Shown one piece after another: positions 1-11,106 of a stretch of DNA of 64,000 nucleotides. A program made the position numbers and the translations under genes. A model generated the notes under the pieces. That model saw nothing but the letters and a program-made list of their open reading frames with translations, made no database searches and was not told the DNA's origin. The stretch lies in the NCBI RefSeq assembly GCF_000338875.1, contig NZ_AOMO01000027.1:181570-245569 (forward strand), given 5' to 3'. The first letter of the stretch is position 1, and each line of letters begins with the position of its first letter. This DNA comes from Vibrio mimicus CAIM 602 (GTDB lineage: Bacteria; Pseudomonadota; Gammaproteobacteria; Enterobacterales; Vibrionaceae).

Positions 1-492
1 CGTCCTCTTTAATAATCAACTGCGCGTGAAATAGGGCACTTTCATCGGGATAAAGCTGAGTGCGTTCGATTTTGCTGCGCACTTCCACGAGATCTTCTTG
101 CGCAGGTTGGCGTTCATCTTCGGTGACTTGAATGGCGATTGGCGCTGTCTGGGCATTACCCAACTGAAAACTTGGAATGGTGATAATCCCGGTTCTTTGT
201 GCTGCGATTGCCACTGTCCATTCACTACGTTGTGAGTAATTGCCGTTAATAATGTTGGTTGAAGAAGCAAAGCTTGGTTGACCAACAAAGAAATCAGGTT
301 CGAGTTGGGAAAAATCGAGTGCATCGGAAGCCGCCTTATCACTGCTTACCACTCGTAATTGGATCACTTCATTCTTGACCACTTTATTCTTGCTGACACT
401 GGCCACTAAATTGGCTGCTTGTGTGGGTAGTACGAGTAGGCTCGAAAGTAGAGCGAGCCATAAAAACGCGGATTGAAGTACAGATTGCATCT

Positions 493-499
<7 letters not shown>
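1..499 (-). CDS. BatD-like oxygen-tolerance protein (partial, N-terminal part)
   Basis: The minus strand is open from an ATG at 499 to the left edge, so only about 166 N-terminal residues are present. The product starts MVKMQSVLQSAF, followed by a hydrophobic stretch ending LPTQAA, which looks like a Sec signal peptide, so the mature part should face the periplasm. The following beta-rich segment (VSKNKVVKNEVIQL, later LEPDFFVGQPS) resembles the N-terminus of BatD/oxygen-tolerance proteins. It is the last visible gene of the leftward MoxR/vWA operon and overlaps the stop of the vWA/TPR gene by 7 nt, so it is probably translationally coupled. An alternative start is the ATG at 490. The family call rests on context plus the N-terminal pattern and is moderately sure. 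Confidence 0.75.
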
Positions 500-2349
<1,850 letters not shown>

Positions 2350-2350
2350 C

Positions 2351-3307
2351 TTATCTCCTCACAAAAACCAGAACGACAGAGAGCAGCAGAGCAAGGCTCA
2401 GTGGGTAGAAAAACCACTCAGTTTGGGGACGCCAAGTCCGGCTTGCTTGGCTGATGGGCTCAAGTTGATTGATGGTGTCATAAATGCTTTGTAAATCTTG
2501 CTGATTACGAGCTCGGAAATATTGTCCGCCAGTCGTTGAAGCAATGGTCTGTAAGGTTTTTTCATCCAGATCCTGCGCGGTATTCACTTTACGGCTGAAC
2601 AAAAAATCCTTCACGATCATCTCACCGGCACCCACACCCACAGTGTAAATGGTGGTTTGGTACTGTTTGGCGATATTGGCGGCTTCGAGTGGGTCTAAAA
2701 CCCCAGCGGTGTTGCTGCCATCACTGAGTAAAATCATCACTCTTTGGGGGGCATCACTATCAATGAAGGTTTTCGTCGCAAGGCCAATGCCTTCACCAAT
2801 CGCGGTTTGAGTGCCGATCAGTTTTAACACCGCTTGGTTGAGTTGGCTGATCACGGTTTGACGATCCAAGGTCAGGGGTGTTTGTAAGTAAGCGTGGTCA
2901 GCAAACAGAATCAGTCCTACCCGATCGCCTTCGCGTTTGGTGATAAATTCGGAAAGTACCTGTTTGACGGCGGTTAAACGATCCACCATCTGCTGGCCAG
3001 ACTGCATATCCTCTTGGCTCATTGAGTAGGAGAGATCGACCACTAACATCAGATCGCGGTGGGACGTACTGGTGCTGACAGGTTCGCCATACCAAACGGG
3101 TCTCGCCGCCGCCGCAAGCAACAGGAGCCACAATCCAGCGGCGATGAACCGCGGAAGCCATGAATAGGGTTGGATTCCCGATGCTTGAGGGAGATAGGGC
3201 AGCTTAATCGCCGCCCTAGGTTTTATGGCTGGTGCAAAAAAATAGATAACCCAAGGCAGTGGCAGAAGTAAAAACATCCACCACCAAATAAACTCAAAAC
3301 TTGCCAA
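2351..3307 (-). CDS. vWA domain membrane protein (BatA-like)
   Basis: This 318-residue protein has N-terminal membrane helices (about residues 8-25 and 53-68). A von Willebrand A domain follows, with MIDAS residues Asp91, Ser93 and Ser95 in DLSYSMSQ and the later ILLSDGSNTAG segment. A C-terminal helix (FFYPLSLALLLSVVLVFV) is followed by Arg-Arg. This is the BatA/BatB topology: a vWA domain held at the inner membrane on the periplasmic side. The start overlaps the end of the DUF4381 gene by 14 nt, and the stop is 1 nt before the next gene, so the group is one transcription unit. Confidence 0.9.
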   Translation of the reverse strand: MASFEFIWWWMFLLLPLPWVIYFFAPAIKPRAAIKLPYLPQASGIQPYSWLPRFIAAGLWLLLLAAAARPVWYGEPVSTSTSHRDLMLVVDLSYSMSQEDMQSGQQMVDRLTAVKQVLSEFITKREGDRVGLILFADHAYLQTPLTLDRQTVISQLNQAVLKLIGTQTAIGEGIGLATKTFIDSDAPQRVMILLSDGSNTAGVLDPLEAANIAKQYQTTIYTVGVGAGEMIVKDFLFSRKVNTAQDLDEKTLQTIASTTGGQYFRARNQQDLQSIYDTINQLEPISQASRTWRPQTEWFFYPLSLALLLSVVLVFVRR

Positions 3308-3781
3308 TGCCTGATTTTCTCCGCTTTCTCGGCGGCAAGGCGCTTTCTACCCAATGGTAACAGTGGTGAACCAGCTCATCCGCGTTGTTCACTTTCTGCT
3401 TTTGGTATAAGGCTTGCTGCCACAGGGTTTCGTTTGGTACAAAAAGTGGGTGGCCGACTTCGGCATCTAAAAAGGCGTACCAATCTTTACCGGTTAAATG
3501 TGCAATATCTTCACGAGGGTAATAACAGAGTGCCGCTTGACGGACCAATTCAATCGCTGAAGAGGGCGTTTGCGGAGTCACTTTTAAACTCAAAAGACGT
3601 AATGCCGTTTTTTAGGGGCCAGCCGACGGCGACGCCAACGCACAGTCAAGCCAATAATGAGCATCACGATGAGAATGCCGCCTATGCTTGCCCACCATCC
3701 CCAAGCCAGTGGAAACCAGCCGGGAAGCTCAGGCAAATGCAAAGCGTTGAGATCCAGTGATGTGATTGACGATTCCTTCAT
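3294..3781 (-). pseudogene. DUF4381 family protein, split by a -1 frameshift at an A6 run
   Basis: Two adjacent frames together make one DUF4381 protein. The first half (3781 to 3590) carries ELPGWFPLAWGWWA, one membrane helix and the basic segment VRWRRRRLAPKK, then runs into a stop after RHYVF. The second half continues in the -1 frame as TALRLLSLKVTP, then SAIELVRQAALCYYPREDIA and LTGKDWYAFLD, the usual C-terminal half of the family. The switch falls exactly on AAA AAA (plus-strand T6 at 3608-3613). Re-reading one A after the two Lys codons restores the full protein of about 160 residues. The cause may be a real one-base loss, transcriptional slippage, ribosomal -1 frameshifting or a homopolymer sequencing error. 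The gene overlaps DUF58 by 4 nt at its start. Confidence 0.75.
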
Positions 3782-4710
3782 TTCTTATGGTCCGATAATT
3801 GTTGCAGCAAGGGTATTCCGCTTGAAACTGAGCGGTAGTCCATTTCCAATAATAGACACAGTGATTTTAGTTTTTCTTTTTGAGTTTCAAAGGCTTTTTT
3901 GATACCTGCACGCGTACTATTTATCGAAAAGTTGAGCCAGCGCGTCTCTTGGTTATTTTGTACTTGCTCAATACCACGAAATGAAGTGTCTCCTTGCTCT
4001 AAAGGATCATGAATTTGCACCATGCGCACTCGGTTATGGCGACAGAGTTGGCGTAGCGGCAAGGCGTGCTGTTCTGGGTTTAAGTGGACAAAATCGCTGA
4101 TCAGCACCACTTCGCTGCCTTTGGGGCATAACCGATTGAGGGTGTTAAAGACCTCATGCAACGCCAAACTTCTGGAGGCATGCTGTGTAGGTGGTGTTTG
4201 CTGCGCCTCGATACAAGCGCCCAAAATAGGCAACACTCCGCGCTGACGACTACTGGGTTTGATTTCAATCAGACGGTGGCCTAAATCAATCACAGCACCG
4301 ACTCGATCTTGCTGTTTAACGGCCAGCCAACTGAGTAGGCTGGCTAAATGCGCTGCCTGCACAGATTTGAGCAGTAAACTGGAGCCAAACTGCATAGATT
4401 GGCTGAGATCGATATAAAGCACGACCGCTCTTTCCCGCTCCTCACTGAACAGCTTGGTGTGTGGTTTGCCCGTACGAGCCGTTACCCGCCAATCAATCGA
4501 ACGAATGTCATCACCCGCTTGGTATTGACGAACTTCTGAAAAATCCATCCCGCGCCCAAGCTGACGACTGTGATGCTGTCCAATACGCTGTGACCATACT
4601 TGTCGTGCTGGCGGCAAAAAATGCACGGCTTGCTGCTCGTAAGCGAGTAACTCTTCAAGACAGAGTGAGACTCCGTTTGCGTGCAAGGGTAGGGAATACG
4701 GCATAGTCAA
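3778..4710 (-). CDS. DUF58 domain protein
   Basis: This is a 310-residue soluble protein with the DUF58 core. The signature GMDFSEVRQYQAGDDIRSID is followed by WRVTARTGKPHTKLFSEER and a vWA-like segment YIDLSQSMQFG. DUF58 proteins are regularly encoded right after MoxR ATPases and before vWA proteins, as here. The start lies 3 nt after the MoxR stop, and its end overlaps the DUF4381 start by 4 nt. The family is thought to act as an adaptor in MoxR/vWA assemblies; the substrate is unknown. Confidence 0.92.
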   Translation of the reverse strand: MTMPYSLPLHANGVSLCLEELLAYEQQAVHFLPPARQVWSQRIGQHHSRQLGRGMDFSEVRQYQAGDDIRSIDWRVTARTGKPHTKLFSEERERAVVLYIDLSQSMQFGSSLLLKSVQAAHLASLLSWLAVKQQDRVGAVIDLGHRLIEIKPSSRQRGVLPILGACIEAQQTPPTQHASRSLALHEVFNTLNRLCPKGSEVVLISDFVHLNPEQHALPLRQLCRHNRVRMVQIHDPLEQGDTSFRGIEQVQNNQETRWLNFSINSTRAGIKKAFETQKEKLKSLCLLLEMDYRSVSSGIPLLQQLSDHKK

Positions 4711-4713
4711 AAC

Positions 4714-5670
4714 CTACGCACTGCCTACCAGCGACAGCAAATGGGAGATGATCTGATTAGGATGAACCCCTTCCGCTTGTGCCTGATAACTGAGCAGTAG
4801 GCGATGACGCAAAACAGAGAAAGCCATTACCTGAACATCGTCCGGCGTGACAAAATCACGTCCATGCAACCAAGCGTGGGCTCGTGCACAGCGATCGAGT
4901 GCAATCGTCGCGCGTGGGCTCACGCCCATGGTTAACCATTGGGCGAGTTTGGCATCGTAATTGGCTGGCTGACGAGTCGCCATAATTAAGCGGACAAGGT
5001 AGTTTTCAATGCTCTCTGCCATATGCACATTAAGGACTTCTTGGCGGGCACTAAACACTTGTTGCTGAGTAATCAAAGGCTTATCTATCGCTTGTTCGCC
5101 TTTTGCTTCTCCGCGGTTAAGGCGCAAAATCGCGAGCTCATCCTGTGCACAGGGGTAGTTCACTTCCAAATGCAGCAGAAAACGGTCGAGCTGTGCTTCT
5201 GGCAGCGGATAAGTTCCTTCTTGCTCAATAGGGTTTTGCGTGGCCATGACCAAAAACAGTTCGGGTAAACGATAGGTTTTACGTCCTGCCGAAATCTGTT
5301 TCTCAGCCATGGCTTCAAGCATCGCTGCCTGAACTTTGGCAGGCGCGCGGTTTATCTCATCGGCGAGTACTAACGAATTGAAAATGGGGCCGGACTGAAA
5401 CACAAACTCGCCAGTTTCTGGGCGATAGACATCAGTACCTGTGAGATCCGCAGGGAGCAAATCAGGGGTAAATTGAATTCGGTGGAAATCACCTTCAATA
5501 CATTCGGCAAGAGATTTCACTGCGCGAGTTTTGGCAAGCCCCGGCGGGCCTTCAACCAGAATATGTCCATCAGCGAGAAGGGCGATCAGCAGTTGGTTAA
5601 CTAAATCAGCTTGGCCAATCACCTGTTGATTTAAATAGTGCTGCAATGTTTGAAAGGGTTGAAACGGCAT
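4714..5670 (-). CDS. MoxR-family AAA+ ATPase
   Basis: The first gene of the leftward Bat-like operon. The product has Walker A GPPGLAKT, Walker B LVLADEIN, the sensor segment MATQNPIEQEGTYPLPEAQLD and a C-terminal lid. MoxR ATPases act as chaperone-like factors that assemble or activate vWA-containing complexes. I chose the ATG at 5670 (MPFQPFQTLQHY), which has an AGGAG about 11 nt and a GGAAG about 5 nt upstream. A GTG at 5682 is also in frame but lies directly on the AGGAG, so it is less likely. Length is about 318 residues, normal for the family. Confidence 0.93.
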   Translation of the reverse strand: MPFQPFQTLQHYLNQQVIGQADLVNQLLIALLADGHILVEGPPGLAKTRAVKSLAECIEGDFHRIQFTPDLLPADLTGTDVYRPETGEFVFQSGPIFNSLVLADEINRAPAKVQAAMLEAMAEKQISAGRKTYRLPELFLVMATQNPIEQEGTYPLPEAQLDRFLLHLEVNYPCAQDELAILRLNRGEAKGEQAIDKPLITQQQVFSARQEVLNVHMAESIENYLVRLIMATRQPANYDAKLAQWLTMGVSPRATIALDRCARAHAWLHGRDFVTPDDVQVMAFSVLRHRLLLSYQAQAEGVHPNQIISHLLSLVGSA

Positions 5671-5971
5671 GAATTCTTCCACTCCTAGATATCTCAGCGG
5701 TTAGTGTTGTGTACCTGCCAGAAAGTTCCATAAAAAATCACGTAGAACAACTGGATGGTCAAAAAATACTTATGATCACCCAACACTCGATTAAAAACGA
5801 CTATCTTAATGAATGCGAAAGGACGATTTATAAATGGCACTTAAGTAATTTCAATAAAAAGTGTGACAATGAGCAAGTTTATGCTTTGATTTTGTATGAG
5901 TTTTCTTAAGTGGTGTGATCTTAGGCCGATAATGAATAGGTTTCGGTTATAGCCATGATTAGGCGGAGAAT
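5671..5971. other. Intergenic region between the divergent MoxR operon and chemoreceptor
   Basis: About 300 bases that must hold the promoters of both the leftward MoxR operon and the rightward chemoreceptor gene. A 66-codon frame on the plus strand (5709-5909, GTG start) has no ribosome binding site and no family features, so I do not call it. No strong hairpin was found. Confidence 0.5.
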
Positions 5972-7888
5972 ATGTTCAAACTGCATCAGATGAGTATCAA
6001 ACAAAAAGTCGTGTTAGGGGTCACCCTCGCTGTACTGGCATCAACCCTAATTGTCGGTGTGATGGCACAGCGTCAGGCACGTGAAGTGTTAGAACATCGC
6101 TTGGTCGATTTAGAATTGCCCGACATTTTGAAATTGATTAAAAGTGATATCGATAGTCAGGTAATACAGTTATTGTCAGCGGCACAGCAAATTGCCAGTA
6201 ATGAGTTTGTGCAACACGCTATCTCAACCACAGAAAGAGATCCTGCCACTGAAGCTATGTTGGTTAAGCAATTGAACAATTTGCGCGACCAATATCAACT
6301 GAATGATGCTTCAGTCGCCAACCGTAAAACTGCCTATTACTGGAATCAAGATGGCTTCTTACGTCAGCTCAATCAGCAACAAGATGGCTGGTTCTTCGGC
6401 TTTACCAATTCAGGTAAACCGACCATGGTGAGCATGTTCCAAGAGGCTAATGGTGAAGTCAAAATGTTCGCCAACTATCAGTTGGTCAATGGCGATACTA
6501 TGTCTGGCATGTCGAAATCGATGGCGGACATGGTCAACTTGCTGAACGGGTTCCAAATCGAAGATACAGGTTTTGTTTTCTTAACCAATGCGCAAGGTGT
6601 GGTGCAAATCCACCGTCAAAAAGCGCATGTGAAATCGACCTTACAACAAATCTATGGCTCAAGTGCCAGTGAACTGCTTAATAAATCAGGTTTTAATCTT
6701 ATTTCAACGCAGTACCAAGGCGAAGAGGTGATGGTCGCGAGCCTGTATATCGAAAGTATGGATTGGTTCTTGGTTGGCGCAGTGCCTGTGTATGAAGTGT
6801 TTGCAGAGTTAGATGCCGTGGCACAGAGAATGATGATAACGACACTGGTTGTAGCTGCCGTCTTTATCGTGATGGGGATTTTCCTTGCCAACAGCATTGC
6901 TATGCCAATCAATCAGATTGCGAAACGCTTTACGGATCTCGGTAAAGGTGATGGCGATCTTTCACAGCGTATTGAAGTTCAAGGCAATGATGAAATTGCC
7001 CAGCTTTCAAAGGGCTTCAATGGTTTTATTGAAAAGATCCATCAATCGATTAAAGACGTGGCACAAACCAGCCGTGAGCTGCAAGTTGCCGCTGAAGGTG
7101 TATCGCGCAAGGCTTTAGTGACGCATGATAACAGCCAGCAGCAACGTGATCAGACCATCCAAGTTGTGACTGCGATTAACCAGATGGGGGCGACCATCAG
7201 CGAAATCGCTTCTAATGCGGCAACCGCAGCAGAAACGGCCAATCAGGCGTCAGGTAATGCTGATCAAGGTCGTAATGTGGTTAATAAAGCCAAAGACGCG
7301 ATCAGCCGCTTAGCCAACGATATTGAGAATACAGGTAAAGTGGTTGAGCAGTTGGCATCAACGACTCAAGAGATCGGCTCGATTTTGGATGCGATCCGCG
7401 GCATCTCTGAGCAAACCAACTTGTTGGCGCTAAACGCAGCGATTGAAGCTGCGCGTGCTGGCGATCAAGGTCGTGGCTTTGCTGTGGTAGCAGATGAAGT
7501 GCGTAATCTTGCGAGTCGGACTGCTGCATCAACGGAAGAAATTCAGAAAATGATCAACCAACTGCAAACTGACGCGAAAAATGCGGTGTCAGCGATGGAT
7601 GCGGGTAAAGCGGTTACCCATCAAGGGGTTGCTGCTTCTGATGAAGCCGTACAAGTGTTGATGAGCATTTCTGAACGCATACACGATATCTCAGATCGCA
7701 ACACTCAAGTGGCCACCGCGACAGAAGAACAATCAACCGTAGTGCATACCATTAACCAAAATATCGAAGAGATTAACGCGATCAATGAAGTGACAACGTC
7801 GACGGCTGAAGAGTTGGCTGATGCCAGCAAATCATTGCGTGAACTCTCTGGTCGCTTGGACAAATTGGTTGGCAACTTTAAACTCTAG
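5972..7888 (+). CDS. Methyl-accepting chemotaxis protein
   Basis: This 638-residue chemoreceptor has an N-terminal membrane helix (about residues 11-30) and a periplasmic sensor of about 240 residues with Cache-like sequence ([27 protein letters not shown]). A second helix ([18 protein letters not shown]), a HAMP domain and the cytoplasmic signalling domain follow. The hairpin tip carries the conserved [20 protein letters not shown] sequence. The C-terminus ends in [10 protein letters not shown], without a pentapeptide methylation tether. Start ATG 5972 has a good AGGCGGAG upstream. The ligand is not predictable from the sequence. The gene is separated by about 60 bases from the next small gene on the same strand. 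Confidence 0.95.
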   Translation: MFKLHQMSIKQKVVLGVTLAVLASTLIVGVMAQRQAREVLEHRLVDLELPDILKLIKSDIDSQVIQLLSAAQQIASNEFVQHAISTTERDPATEAMLVKQLNNLRDQYQLNDASVANRKTAYYWNQDGFLRQLNQQQDGWFFGFTNSGKPTMVSMFQEANGEVKMFANYQLVNGDTMSGMSKSMADMVNLLNGFQIEDTGFVFLTNAQGVVQIHRQKAHVKSTLQQIYGSSASELLNKSGFNLISTQYQGEEVMVASLYIESMDWFLVGAVPVYEVFAELDAVAQRMMITTLVVAAVFIVMGIFLANSIAMPINQIAKRFTDLGKGDGDLSQRIEVQGNDEIAQLSKGFNGFIEKIHQSIKDVAQTSRELQVAAEGVSRKALVTHDNSQQQRDQTIQVVTAINQMGATISEIASNAATAAETANQASGNADQGRNVVNKAKDAISRLANDIENTGKVVEQLASTTQEIGSILDAIRGISEQTNLLALNAAIEAARAGDQGRGFAVVADEVRNLASRTAASTEEIQKMINQLQTDAKNAVSAMDAGKAVTHQGVAASDEAVQVLMSISERIHDISDRNTQVATATEEQSTVVHTINQNIEEINAINEVTTSTAEELADASKSLRELSGRLDKLVGNFKL

Positions 7889-7947
7889 AATCCTCGCCGG
7901 GAGTTAGTTACACTTCCGGGCAGTAAAAACCAAGTAGGTAAAGAGTG

Positions 7948-8148
7948 ATGAACGATTTCGAAAAAGAGTTGGAGTTGATGTCTCAGCAGGTTGCTGAAGA
8001 GCCAGAAACCAAGCTGCCAAGTCTGGAAGAGCAAAAAGCGATTGCAGAAAAACTCAAACAGTTAGAAGCCGAAGGCAAACTGACTCCGGAGGTACTTGAA
8101 GCCTACTTTGGTCAGTATTACGCCAAAGCGGAAACACCAATTCACTAA
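7948..8148 (+). CDS. Small acidic conserved protein of unknown function
   Basis: A 66-residue, Glu-rich, probably helical soluble protein (MNDFEKELELMSQQ, then SLEEQKAIAEKLKQLEAEGK and TPEVLEAYFGQYY). GTG 7945 and ATG 7948 are both possible; the ATG has AAAGAG upstream. It has no membrane segment or signal peptide. It follows the chemoreceptor gene by 60 bases and is followed by a strong terminator, so it may be the last gene of that unit. I do not recognise a family. Confidence 0.75.
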   Translation: MNDFEKELELMSQQVAEEPETKLPSLEEQKAIAEKLKQLEAEGKLTPEVLEAYFGQYYAKAETPIH

Positions 8149-8176
8149 TTGATGGTCATCCGTTGCTAATCATTTT

Positions 8177-8199
8177 ATCGAGCCGCTTTGCGGCTCGAT
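8177..8199 (+). terminator. Rho-independent terminator hairpin
   Basis: A 10-bp perfect stem (ATCGAGCCGC / GCGGCTCGAT) with a TTT loop, 28 bases after the stop of the small acidic protein. The T-tract after the stem is weak (TTGT). Confidence 0.8.
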
Positions 8200-8253
8200 T
8201 TGTATCGATTTGAACGGTAGCTAAGTTATCGCATTAACCCTTGAGAAAGTGGG

Positions 8254-8907
8254 TTAGCGTTGAGCCGCGGTGTCGGTGGAAACTCGTTGCAGCACATCAA
8301 ACAAAATATCGCTGGTTTGTGCGCCAGAAATTAAATACTTCTGTTCAATGATCAAAGTTGGTACTGCGTGAATGCCTGCCTGCAACCATTGCTGCTCGGT
8401 ATTAGCAACGGCTTTCGCCCAAGAGTCATCACCCAAAACTTGCAGACATGCTTCACGTTCTAATCCGACACTTTGGGCTAGTTCAAGCAGTATCTCGTCA
8501 TCATCAATTGCTTTACCCTCTTGAAAATAGGCTTTCCAAAGAGCCAAGGTGAGCGGCAATTGCTTATTATGCTGATTGGCCCACAAGAGCAATTGATGGG
8601 CTTTGCGCGTGTTATAAATCCGCATTTCATCAAAAAAGTGAAACTCAAACCCCACTTCTTGGCCGAGCTCGGTTAGTGTTTTTCGAGCTTGCTGGCTAGC
8701 TTCAAGGTTAGTGCCATATTTTTTACTAAGATGCTCACGCAAATTTTCTCCCCCCATCGCTAATCGTGGATTGAGTTCATAAGGGTGCCATCTGAGTGTC
8801 ACTTCTATCTCTGGCAGTCTGGATAATGCGTGGTTCAATCTATAGTAGCCAATCACGCACCAAGGGCAGACGACATCCGAGACAAGATCTATGGTTAGCT
8901 TGTGCAT
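8254..8907 (-). CDS. DsbA-family (FrnE-like) oxidoreductase
   Basis: This 217-residue protein has a thioredoxin-fold CXXC active site, CPWC at residues 14-17, inside DLVSDVVCPWCVIGYYRL, and a DsbA-type helical insertion. The cis-Pro segment is AGIHAVPTLII, followed by LISGAQT. There is no signal peptide, so it is cytoplasmic, like the FrnE/2-hydroxychromene-isomerase-like branch of DSBA proteins. The likely role is thiol-disulfide exchange or polyketide/aromatic-type redox chemistry; the substrate is unknown. The gene is transcribed alone, convergent with the upstream small gene. Confidence 0.9.
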   Translation of the reverse strand: MHKLTIDLVSDVVCPWCVIGYYRLNHALSRLPEIEVTLRWHPYELNPRLAMGGENLREHLSKKYGTNLEASQQARKTLTELGQEVGFEFHFFDEMRIYNTRKAHQLLLWANQHNKQLPLTLALWKAYFQEGKAIDDDEILLELAQSVGLEREACLQVLGDDSWAKAVANTEQQWLQAGIHAVPTLIIEQKYLISGAQTSDILFDVLQRVSTDTAAQR

Positions 8908-9063
8908 CGCACTCTCCTTAGTTGGTGTTGTTTAAGTATAACTGTCGTACTTGAATCTGCTGCGTTGGTCACGACTCATCATAACCTTATCTATTTCTGT
9001 GGGGATCGCAGAATAGGGGTTTATTGAGTGAAAAATACGCAAAAAGTGAGCTGGAGCTGAAAA

Positions 9064-9099
9064 AACGCCTCACGGTTCCTAAGAAACTCGTGAGGCGTT
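9064..9099. terminator. 11-bp inverted repeat in the dsbA-like/nupC spacer
   Basis: A perfect 11-bp stem (AACGCCTCACG / CGTGAGGCGTT) with a 14-base loop. It lies between two divergently transcribed genes, so it terminates neither in an obvious way. A-rich DNA on its left could serve as a T-tract for leftward transcription. It may be a leftover terminator or a protein-binding palindrome. Confidence 0.5.
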
Positions 9100-9351
9100 G
9101 ACACTGACGTTGTTAGTAATGGTTATGCGGTAAAGGAAAAAGAAATTCAGTTAAAACTAGGCACCTTTTGTTTCTAATGCCAGCTTGTTTCCTGAATAAT
9201 AAATAAAAGAATTTATCTTTGTGAAGTGTGTTCCATCCAGTAAGTAACTTGTTGTCAATCTGTCATGATAAGGCGTCGCTTCTTACCCTCACCCCCTTGA
9301 AAATAGCGATTACGAGGAAAAATAGGATAAATAAACGTTTGCGTGAAAAAA

Positions 9352-9367
9352 TGTGATGAAACTCATT
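9352..9367 (+). promoter_or_regulatory. Candidate CRP site upstream of nupC
   Basis: TGTGA-N6-TCATT matches 9 of 10 core positions of the CRP consensus TGTGA-N6-TCACA closely enough to note. A TATACT -10-like box follows at 9378-9383. Nucleoside transport genes are classic CRP/CytR targets. The site would be centred close to -30, which is not a standard activation position, so the start site needs mapping. Confidence 0.5.
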
Positions 9368-9383
9368 TTTTTATCGTTATACT

Positions 9384-9606
9384 CTGCGCCCGGCTAAGAG
9401 CCGGTTGCTCTGCCAGTACAAGCCGTCACAAGGAAATGTGAATGACCCCAAGGATCGGACCAGCTAAATTCCCAAGCTTGGGTCTGTTGATGTGAATGGC
9501 TAGTGAGCAATAAAGCTTTATTCTCTCCTTTTGAGATTGTCTCCGCCTACACCTAGACCAAGCCATTGGGTTTCCCTGTTTTTACTCACATTTTTCTAGG
9601 TAAACT
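9384..9606 (+). promoter_or_regulatory. Long structured nupC leader
   Basis: About 215 bases lie between the candidate promoter and the nupC start. The leader contains a CCGGCT-AAG-AGCCGG hairpin (near 9392-9407), a 12-bp perfect palindrome CCCAAGCTTGGG (9471-9482) and a short open frame with its own ribosome binding site. I could not match it to a riboswitch class I know (purine, preQ1, c-di-GMP types were considered). Confidence 0.5.
9442..9495 (+). CDS. Possible 17-residue leader peptide upstream of nupC
   Basis: ATG 9442 is preceded by AAGGA at 9430-9434 (7-base spacing) and encodes MTPRIGPAKFPSLGLLM before TGA. The palindrome CCCAAGCTTGGG lies inside this frame, so ribosome position could affect its folding. 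It is too short to prove by sequence alone; conservation of the peptide in other vibrios would be the test. Confidence 0.35.
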   Translation: MTPRIGPAKFPSLGLLM

Positions 9607-10815
9607 ATGGCGATTTTGTTTGGAATCATCGGTGTTACGGTACTGATCCTATGCGCGTATCTGCTCTCTGAAAGCCGCAGTGCGATTAATTGGAAAACCG
9701 TCTCTCGCGCTCTGTTACTGCAAATTGGTTTTGCAGCGCTAGTGCTTTATTTTCCATTGGGACAAGCCGCTCTGAGCAGTTTAAGTAACGGTGTTTCAGG
9801 CTTGCTGAGCTTTGCGGATATCGGTATTCGTTTTCTCTTCGGTGATCTGGCGGATACCGGCTTTATCTTTGCGATTCGCGTTTTACCTATCATTATCTTC
9901 TTCAGTGCTCTTATTTCCGCCCTTTATTACCTTGGCGTAATGCAAAAAGTTATTGCGTTTATTGGTGGTGGTATCCAACGTTTCTTAGGCACCAGCAAAG
10001 CGGAATCTCTCGTTGCAACAGGTAACATTTTCCTTTCACAAGGTGAATCGCCACTGCTTGTTCGCCCATTTTTAGCCAACATGACTCGTTCTGAATTATT
10101 CGCTGTCATGGCGGGTGGTATGGCATCGGTTGCGGGCTCAGTGCTTGGTGGTTACGCTGGTTTAGGTGTTGACCTGAAATACTTGATTGCGGCGAGTTTT
10201 ATGGCTGCACCAGGTAGCTTGATGATGGCAAAAATCATCGTTCCTGAGCGTGGTACTCCCATTGATCAAAGCCAAGTTGAGTTGGACAAAGCCCAAGACA
10301 GCAATTTGATTGATGCTCTCGCCAGCGGCGCGATGAACGGTATGAAAGTGGCCGTAGCAGTAGGCACCATGCTTATCGCGTTTGTCAGTGTGATCGCTAT
10401 GGTGAACACTGGCCTTGAAAATCTAGGCGATATGGTTGGCTTTAGCGGAATCACTCTGCAAGCACTGTTTGGTTACTTGTTTGCCCCACTGGCATGGGTG
10501 ATTGGTGTTCCTAGCCATGAAGTTCTGGCGGCGGGTTCTTACATCGGTCAGAAAGTCGTAATGAACGAGTTTGTCGCCTTCATTGACTTTGTTGAACACA
10601 AAGCACTGCTTTCTGAGCATAGCCAAGTGATCATCACGTTTGCGCTGTGCGGCTTTGCCAACATCGGCTCTATCGCGATTCAGCTAGGTTCCATTGGTGT
10701 AATTGCGCCTGAGCGTCGCTCTGACGTAGCAAACCTTGGCATCAAAGCCGTTATGGCTGGCACACTGGCTAACCTAATGAGTGCTTGTTTAGCAGGTATT
10801 TTCATCTCGTTATAA
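9607..10815 (+). CDS. nupC: Concentrative nucleoside transporter NupC
   Basis: This 402-residue integral membrane protein belongs to the CNT family. Typical segments are GNIFLSQGESPLLVRPFL, then FAVMAGGMASVAGSVLGGYA, the AASFMAAPGSLMMAK segment, and the C-terminal FALCGFANIGSIAIQLGSIG. These are the nucleoside- and Na+/H+-binding re-entrant hairpins. It should take up nucleosides by cation symport across the inner membrane. The gene stands alone, with a long leader in front and a strong terminator behind. Confidence 0.95.
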   Translation: MAILFGIIGVTVLILCAYLLSESRSAINWKTVSRALLLQIGFAALVLYFPLGQAALSSLSNGVSGLLSFADIGIRFLFGDLADTGFIFAIRVLPIIIFFSALISALYYLGVMQKVIAFIGGGIQRFLGTSKAESLVATGNIFLSQGESPLLVRPFLANMTRSELFAVMAGGMASVAGSVLGGYAGLGVDLKYLIAASFMAAPGSLMMAKIIVPERGTPIDQSQVELDKAQDSNLIDALASGAMNGMKVAVAVGTMLIAFVSVIAMVNTGLENLGDMVGFSGITLQALFGYLFAPLAWVIGVPSHEVLAAGSYIGQKVVMNEFVAFIDFVEHKALLSEHSQVIITFALCGFANIGSIAIQLGSIGVIAPERRSDVANLGIKAVMAGTLANLMSACLAGIFISL

Positions 10816-10890
10816 ATCTATCCCCCCATCGACATGCATTCGCCATGTTACAGGTGACAACGCAAAGTCGTTGAGGTGTTAAGAATATCG

Positions 10891-10917
10891 AGCCTACCCA
10901 ACTGGGTAGGCTTTTTC
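10891..10917 (+). terminator. nupC terminator
   Basis: A stem AGCCTACCC / GGGTAGGCT with an AACT loop is followed by TTTTCTTT, about 75 bases after the nupC stop. It is a canonical intrinsic terminator. Confidence 0.9.
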
Positions 10918-11106
10918 TTTATGCCGATCTATCTTCCGTCACTTTTTAACTTAAGAATCACAGCGAGTTTTGATTAATCGGTGAAAAACTGATTTGTAAC
11001 AACTCATCCGCGGCAAGAATACGTAGTATGGGATGCAATTCACTGCTTATGCCCCTTTCAGCGAGGTTTCACCAACGCTGCGTATTTGAATGATGAGTGC
11101 TTGCTT

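Noticed and set aside
5709..5909. 66-codon plus-strand frame between the MoxR operon and the chemoreceptor
   Set aside because: GTG start without ribosome binding site, no domain, and it occupies the region needed for divergent promoters.
8908..9606. nupC leader considered as a purine or c-di-GMP riboswitch
   Set aside because: The conserved core sequences of these classes are not present; I keep it as an unassigned leader.
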